This document shows, one piece after another, positions 58,089-64,000 of a stretch of DNA of 64,000 bases (its first letter is position 1; the number at the start of each line of letters is the position of its first letter). The DNA is from Aegilops tauschii subsp. strangulata (taxonomy: Eukaryota; Streptophyta; Magnoliopsida; Poales; Poaceae): contig NC_053037.3 of the NCBI RefSeq assembly GCF_002575655.3, forward strand, positions 144,595,207 to 144,659,206, given 5' to 3'. The position numbers and the translations under genes were made by a program. The notes under the pieces were generated by a model. It saw only the letters and a list, made by a program, of their open reading frames with translations. It did no database searches and was not told where the DNA came from.

Positions 58089-60591
58089 GCATCCCCAGGC
58101 TTAACTCCTACTCGTCCTCGAGTAGGTAAGTGATAAAAACAGAATTTTTGATATGGAATGATGCCTATCATGTCATATCATATTCTTTTCTTTATAGCAT
58201 GGACATTTGGACTTTTATGTGATTCAAAGCAATAGTCTAGTTTTGACATAATAATTTAGATACTCAAGCATATCAACAAGCAACCAAGTCTTTCAAAATA
58301 TCAACGCTAAAATAAGTTATCCCTAGCCCATCATGCTCAAACATTGATCCATTCATGAAACACACTCGAATATTAGCTACACCCAATACTTAAGTACGAT
58401 CATATTGCCTCCTAGTTGGTGCTTTTTATGAGAGAAGATGGAGACTCAAATTCAAAATAAAAAATTGCATAAAGTAAAAGAAAGGCCTTTCGCAGAGGGA
58501 AGTAGGGATTTGTAGAGGTGCTAGAGCTCAAAGCGAAAAAATTAGAGATAAAAACATTTTGGGAGGTGTATCCATCCCACCAACGAAAATGACTTAGAGT
58601 TCCCAACACTTTCCATGCTAGATATGTCATAGGCGGTTCCCAAACAGAAAATAAAGTTTATTCCTTTTTCCACAATACTTTCACTTTCCATGGCTAACTG
58701 TATCCATGGGTGCCCTCCATACCAACACTTTCCAAGGAATTTATTATTTGACAACATAAAGTAAATTCATTTTTGCATTTCGGGACTTGGCATCCCTAAG
58801 ACCTTTGCCTTACTGTCGTGCAATGACAAGTGAATAAACACGCATCGTGAGAATAACGCATCCAGCATGGAAAATATTAGCCACCCGTCACCGCTCCGCG
58901 AGCGAAACAAACACACAAAAGAGAAGTTTATTTTTAAAATTAGAGATGGCACATGCAAATTTCCTTAGAACGGCAAAAGAATACCGCATATAGGTAGATA
59001 TAGTGGACTCATGTGGCAAAATGGTTTAAAGGTTTTTGGATGCACAAGTAGAGGTCATACTTGGTGCAAAGTGAAGGCTAGCAAAAGATTGGGAAGCGAC
59101 CAACCAAGAAACGAATAATCTCATAAGCAAGCATTAAGCATAAATAACACCAAATAATGCACCACAAGTAGGATATAATTTTCATTGCATGACTATTGAC
59201 TTTCGTACTTGCATAGGGGATCACAAACCTTAACACCAATATTCTTACTAAAGCATAATTACTCATCAACATAACTCACATATCACATCATCATATCTCA
59301 AAACTATTACTAAGAGTCAAGTTTATTTTGTCCAATGATCATCATGAAAGTTTTTATTATATCCTTCTTGGATATCTAGCACTTTGATACTAATTTTCAC
59401 GTGTTGCTTTTCATAAGATCAAACAAATATAAGTGAAGATAATGAGCATAATTTTTCTTCTTTCTCTCAAAATAATTTAAGTGAAGAAAGAGAGAATTTC
59501 TTTAAAATTTTACTAACTCTCAAATAAATCTAAGTGAAGCAATAGAGCATTTCTTCAAAAATACTAAGCACACTGTGCTCAAAAAGATATAAGTGAAGCA
59601 CTAGAGCAAGTCCATTGCTCATTAAAAAATTAAGTGAAGCATACAGAGCAATTCTAACAAGTCATGACATAATTTTGGCTCTCACAAATAGGTGTGTCCA
59701 GCAAGGATTGATGACTTAAAACACAAAATAAAACAAGCAAAGACTTATATCATACAAGACGCTCCAAGAAAAACACATATCATGTGACGAATAAAAATAT
59801 AGTTTCAAGATAAATACTGAAAGAAAGCGGGGATGCCACTCGGGGGCATCCCCAAGCTTAGGCTCTTCCATCCTTCCTTCATCCATCGTAAGATAACCCA
59901 AAACATGAAAACTTCAATCACACAAAACTCAACAAAACCTTCGTGAGATCCGCCAGTGTAAGAAAAATAAATCACTACTATAAGTGTTGTATCAACCCAA
60001 TTCTTATTTTGTTTTTGTATTATATCTACTGTATTCCAACTTTTCTATGGCCAAAACTCATCAAAGAACACCATAGAGCCATCAAAATAAGCACACAACA
60101 CAAAGAAAACAGAATTTGTCAAAACAGAACAGTCTGTAGCAAACTGATTTGTTCGAATACTTATGGAACTCCAAAAATTCAGAAAAACTATGAAAACCTG
60201 GGTAATTTGTATAGTAATCTCCTGCAAAAAGAATTGGCATTTTATCACGTTCTGGTGATTTTTAACAATTATTTTCGTGAGCACAATGTTTCTGTCTTTT
60301 TCAGCAAGATCAAACAACTATCACCCAAGAAGATCCTATCGGTTCTACTTGGCACAAACACTAATTAAAACACAAAAAACACAATCATAACAGTAGCATA
60401 ATTGTGTAAACACTCAAGAACAGAAAGCAAAAAGAAAAAATAAAATTTATTCATTGAGTTGCCTCCCAACAAGCGCTATAGTTTTACACCCCTAGCTAGG
60501 CATCGATAATTTTAATGATGCTCGCATGAAAGACAATAATTGAATAACAAAGAGAGCATCATATAGAATATGACAAACACATTAAGTCTAA

Positions 60592-61263
60592 CTACTTCCT
60601 ACGCATAGGAATTTTTTGAGCAAACAAATTTTCAAAACAAGCAAAGACTAGCATATGCAAGGAAGAAGAATAAAACATAGACAATCTCAACAAGAAGGGA
60701 GGTAATTTAGTATCATGGAAATTTCTACAGCCAAATTTCCCTCTCTCATAATAATTATATATGGGATCACTTTCAAATTCAACAGTATAGCTATCACATA
60801 AAATATTCTCTATATGATCCACATGCATGCAACGTTGACACTCTTCCAAAATAGTGATATTATCATCAAATAAAGTGATGACCTCTCCAAGCCCAATTTT
60901 ATTATCGCAAGCATATTCATCATGAGGTTTAAATAAATTTTCAAGATCATAAGAATCATTATCACCCCAATCATGATCATTGCAATAAATAGTGGACATA
61001 GCAAAATTAGCATCCCCAAGCTTGGGGTTTTGCATATTATTAGCACAATTGACATTAATAGAATTTATGATAACATCATTGCAATCATGCTTTTCATTCA
61101 AGGAGCTATCATGAATCATTTCATAAAAAGTTTCATCACAATTTTGAAATTCACAAATCTCATGCAGAACTTCATAAAGATAATCAAGTGCACTCAACTC
61201 ACTAGCAACTGGTTCAACATATTCAGATCTTTTGAAAAGATTAGAAAGTGGATGAGGATCCAT
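60592..61263 (-). CDS. Element B ORF, 223 residues, unknown function
   Basis: An intact minus-strand frame starts MDPHPLSNLFKRSEYVEPV at 61263, about 220 bases inside the primer site. It is acidic and Asn/Asp-rich (CNDHDWGDNDSYDLENLFKP) and ends KIPMRRK. I see no zinc knuckle, protease or polymerase motif. From memory, similar ORFs occur at this position in Sabrina-type elements. It may be a gag remnant or an accessory protein. Intactness suggests a relatively recent insertion or selection; neither can be shown here. 58089-60591 holds no gene. Confidence 0.55.
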   Translation of the reverse strand: MDPHPLSNLFKRSEYVEPVASELSALDYLYEVLHEICEFQNCDETFYEMIHDSSLNEKHDCNDVIINSINVNCANNMQNPKLGDANFAMSTIYCNDHDWGDNDSYDLENLFKPHDEYACDNKIGLGEVITLFDDNITILEECQRCMHVDHIENILCDSYTVEFESDPIYNYYERGKFGCRNFHDTKLPPFLLRLSMFYSSSLHMLVFACFENLFAQKIPMRRK

Positions 61264-61483
61264 ATAAATAGATTTTTAGTAAGCGAAGATACAAGCAAAT
61301 AAGAGACACATGGCAACACAAGCAAACAAGAGATCTGACATGAAAACGGCGAACGAAAAAGAGGGCGAATAAAATGGCAATTTTTTGTGAAGTGGGGAGA
61401 GGAAAACGAGAGGCAAATGGCAAATAATGTAAATTGCGAGGAGATGAGATTTGTGATTAGGAACCTGGTATATGTTGAAGATC

Positions 61484-61502
61484 CTCCCCGGCAACGGCGC
61501 CA
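61484..61502 (-). promoter_or_regulatory. Element B primer binding site (tRNA-Asp)
   Basis: The minus strand reads TGGCGCCGTTGCCGGGGAG, identical to the site of element A, 11 bases inside the LTR edge at 61514. Confidence 0.88.
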
Positions 61503-61513
61503 GAAATTCCTTT

Positions 61514-63092
61514 TGATGTCGCTTGAAGCTACGTTGGTATTTCCCCAAAGAGGAAGGGATGATGCAGCACAGCGGCGGTAGGTATTTCCCTCAGAAATGA
61601 AACCGAGGTTATCAAACCAGTAGGAGAACCAACCAACACAACGTAAACAGCCCCTGCACACAGATAACAAATCCTCGCAACCCGACGTGTTAAAGGGGTT
61701 GTACGGCGCCTCAAGATAGGCAAACAGATGTGAGGTAAATTGTAGTATATTGATAGATCGAACGCCAAATGAAATAAATATAAATAAAACGTAGCAAGGT
61801 ATTTTGGTAATTTTGGTTTAGTAGATCTGAAAATAAATGCAAGAGAAAAGAAGATCGCAAAGGCAAATATAGGAGAAATGAGACCAGGGGCCGTAGGTTT
61901 CACTAGTGGCTTCTCTCGAGAAAAATAGCAAACGATGGGTGAACAAATTACTGTTGGGAAATTCATAGAACTTCAAATAATTATGACGATATCCAGAAAA
62001 TGATCATTATATAGGCATCACATCCAAGATTAGTACACCGACTCCTGCCTGCATCTACTACTATTACTCCACACATCGACCGCTATCCAGCATGCATCTA
62101 GTGTATTAAGTTCATGGAAAACGGAGTAATGCAATAAGAACGATGAGAAGATGTTGACAAGATCTATCTATGTAGAGATAGACCCCATCGATTTATCCTT
62201 AATAACAACGATACATACGTGTCGGTTCCCTTTCTGTCACTGGGATCAAGCACCGTAAGATCGAACCCACTACCAGGCACCTCTTCCCATTGCAAGATAA
62301 ATAGATCAAGTTGGCCAAAGAAAACCCAAATATCGGAAAGAAATACGAGGCTACAAGCAATCCTGCATATAACAGATCAAACAAACTCAAATAACTTTCA
62401 AGGATATAAAAATATATGACTGATCATAAACTCAAAGTTCATCAGAACCCAACAAATACACCGCAAAACAGTTACATCATATGGATCTCCGAGAGACCAT
62501 TGTATTGAGAATTCAGCGAGAGAGAGAAAGCCATCTAGCTACTAACTACAGACCCGAAGGTCTACAAAGAATTACTCACGCATCATCGGAGAGGCACCAA
62601 TGGAGGTGGTGAACCCCATCCGAGATGGTGTCTAGAATGGATCTGGTGGTTCTGGACTCTGCGGCAGATGGATGAATATTTCGTCGACGCTTCTAGGGTT
62701 TCTGGAATATTGTGGTATTTATAGAGCAAAGAGGTGGTCCGGGGGGCACCCGAGGTGGGCCCAACCCACTAGGGCGCGCATGGGCCTCCTGGCGCGCCCT
62801 GGTGTGTTGTCCCTCCCTCAGGGCACCCCCCAGGCGCAGCCAGGGCCCAACGTGTTCCTTCTGGCCCATAAAAAATCATCATGGAGTTTCGTGGCATTTG
62901 GACTCCGTCTGGTATTGATTTTCTGCGATGTAAAAAACATGGAAAAAACAACAACTGGCACTTGACACTATGTCAATAGGTTAGTACCAAAAAATGATAT
63001 AAAATGACTATAAAATGATTATAAAACATCCTAGATTGATAATATAACAGTATGGAACAATCAAAAATTATAGATACGTTGGAGACGTATCA
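61514..63092 (-). repeat. Element B 5' LTR
   Basis: This is the full-length 1579-bp copy with a minus-strand TATA-like CTATAAATAC at 62715-62724. It is the reference for LTR-C and for the deleted partner. Confidence 0.9.
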
Positions 63093-63097
63093 GGTAG

Positions 63098-63869
63098 CGG
63101 TGCCTCAAGATAGGCAAACTGGCGTGAATAAAATTGTAGAAGATTGATAGATCAAACGCCAAATAAAATAAATAAGAATAAATTGCGGCAAGGTATTTTT
63201 GTATTTTTGGTTTAATAGATCTGACAATAAAAGCAAAGAAAAAGTATATCATAAAGGCAAATAATATGAGAAAGAGACCCGGGAGCCGTAGGTTTCACTA
63301 GTGGCTTCTCTCGAGAAAAATAGCAAACGGTGGGTAAACAAATTAATGTTGGGCAATTGATAGAACTTCAATTAATCATGATGATATCCAGGCAATGATC
63401 ATTATATAGGCATACGTCCAAGATTAGTAGACCGACTCCTGTCTGCATCTACTACTATTACTCCACACATCGACCACTATCCAGCCTGCATCTAGTGTAT
63501 TAAGTTCATGGAGAAATGGAGTAATGCAAGAAGAACGATGACATGATGTAGACAAGATCTATCTATGTAGAGATAGACTCAATCGTTTTATCCTTAGTAG
63601 GAACAATACATACGTGTCGGTTCCCCTGCTGTTACTAGGATCAAGCACCGTAAGATCGAACCCACTAGAAAGCACCTCTTCCCAAACAAAACCCAAATAT
63701 CGGAGAAGAAATACAAGGCTATAAGCAATCACGCGTAAAAGAGATCAAAGAAAATCAAATACTTTCATGGGTAGAAAAAGATAGATCTGATCATAAACTC
63801 AAAGTTCATCCGATCCCAACAAACACACCGCAAAAAGAGTTACATCATATGGGTCTCCAAGGGAACATT
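63098..63869 (-). repeat. LTR-C, third segment
   Basis: After the GGTAG duplicate, cggtgcctcaagataggcaaac continues the LTR where 56707 left off (compare 61707 onward). It ends at 63869, where the Copia LTR begins. The orientation is minus throughout. Confidence 0.85.
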
Positions 63870-64000
63870 TGTTGGAAATATGCCCTAGAGGCAATAATAA
63901 AATGGTTATTATTATATTTCCTTGTTCATGATAATTGTCTATTGTTCATGCTATAATTGTGTTATCCGGAAATCGTAATACATGTGTGAATACATAGACT
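63870..64000 (+). mobile_element. Angela/BARE/WIS-like Copia LTR, start only
   Basis: TGTTGGAAATATGCCCTAGA begins at 63870 and is, from memory, the signature start of the abundant Triticeae Angela/BARE/WIS LTR. Plus-strand orientation follows from the TG start. The LTR and element run past the window end. The target sequence is ACATT or close to it. Confidence 0.85.

Larger units (their letters stand above)
56708..63092 (-). mobile_element. Sabrina/WHAM-like LTR retrotransposon B
   Basis: LTRs at 56708-58088 and 61514-63092, minus-strand ends TGATACGTCTCC...GCGACATCA, and target duplication GGTAG (56703-56707 and 63093-63097). A tRNA-Asp primer site is at 61484-61502 and a purine-rich tract (minus GCCTGGGGATGC) at 58089. 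Its internal region is only 3.4 kb and lacks protease, polymerase and integrase, so it is non-autonomous. Confidence 0.9.

Overview
The window looks like repeat-dense intergenic DNA from a large grass genome of the wheat tribe (Triticeae: wheat, Aegilops, barley relatives). The grounds are recognisable Triticeae repeat types: a Caspar-like CACTA transposon, Sabrina/WHAM-type Athila-lineage LTR retrotransposons ending in GATACGTTGGAGACGTATCA, an Angela/BARE/WIS-type Copia LTR start (TGTTGGAAATATGCCC) and Stowaway MITEs (CTCCCTCCGT). Family names are from memory and were not searched. I cannot tell species or subgenome.

Layout. 1-5289 is the 5' part of a minus-strand LTR retrotransposon with a 4.1-kb LTR. 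5290-5962 holds a second minus-strand LTR with part of its internal leader. 5963-6629 is a broken plus-strand Gypsy gag. At 6630 an older Athila-type LTR, called LTR-C here, begins. It is cut by three insertions: a CACTA element at 6645-56513 (3-bp target duplication AAG), a Sabrina-like element B at 56708-63092 (target duplication GGTAG), and a Copia LTR from 63870 to the window end.

The CACTA is the main object, about 49.9 kb between matching termini. Its left part (6645 to about 14950) has a subterminal GGCCC array and two minus-strand, intron-containing coiled-coil genes; I see no TNP2 transposase. Nested inside it are a Copia element (15994-25057, target duplication CTCTC) and Sabrina-like element A (41629-54822, target duplication ACGGG). 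Element A itself carries a 4.5-kb solo LTR, a 1.4-kb foreign segment and a Stowaway MITE. Between about 25.5 and 39.5 kb lies cargo-like DNA: an apparently intact F-box/KIB1-4-type (DUF295) gene (29227-31012), a related pseudogene (33035-34811), and a NAC-domain pseudogene fragment (38629-39303). A (TA)n-flanked unclassified element (35141-38312) separates the last two. The right part (about 39.4 to 56.5 kb) contains 708-bp tandem repeats and TGTTCATCC subterminal arrays.

Only the first F-box gene and the two CACTA genes look potentially functional. The rest is mobile-element sequence at various stages of decay. The target duplications and the interrupted repeats give a relative order of insertion: gag, then LTR-C, then the CACTA and B and the Angela-type element, then the Copia and A inside the CACTA, then the solo LTR inside A.
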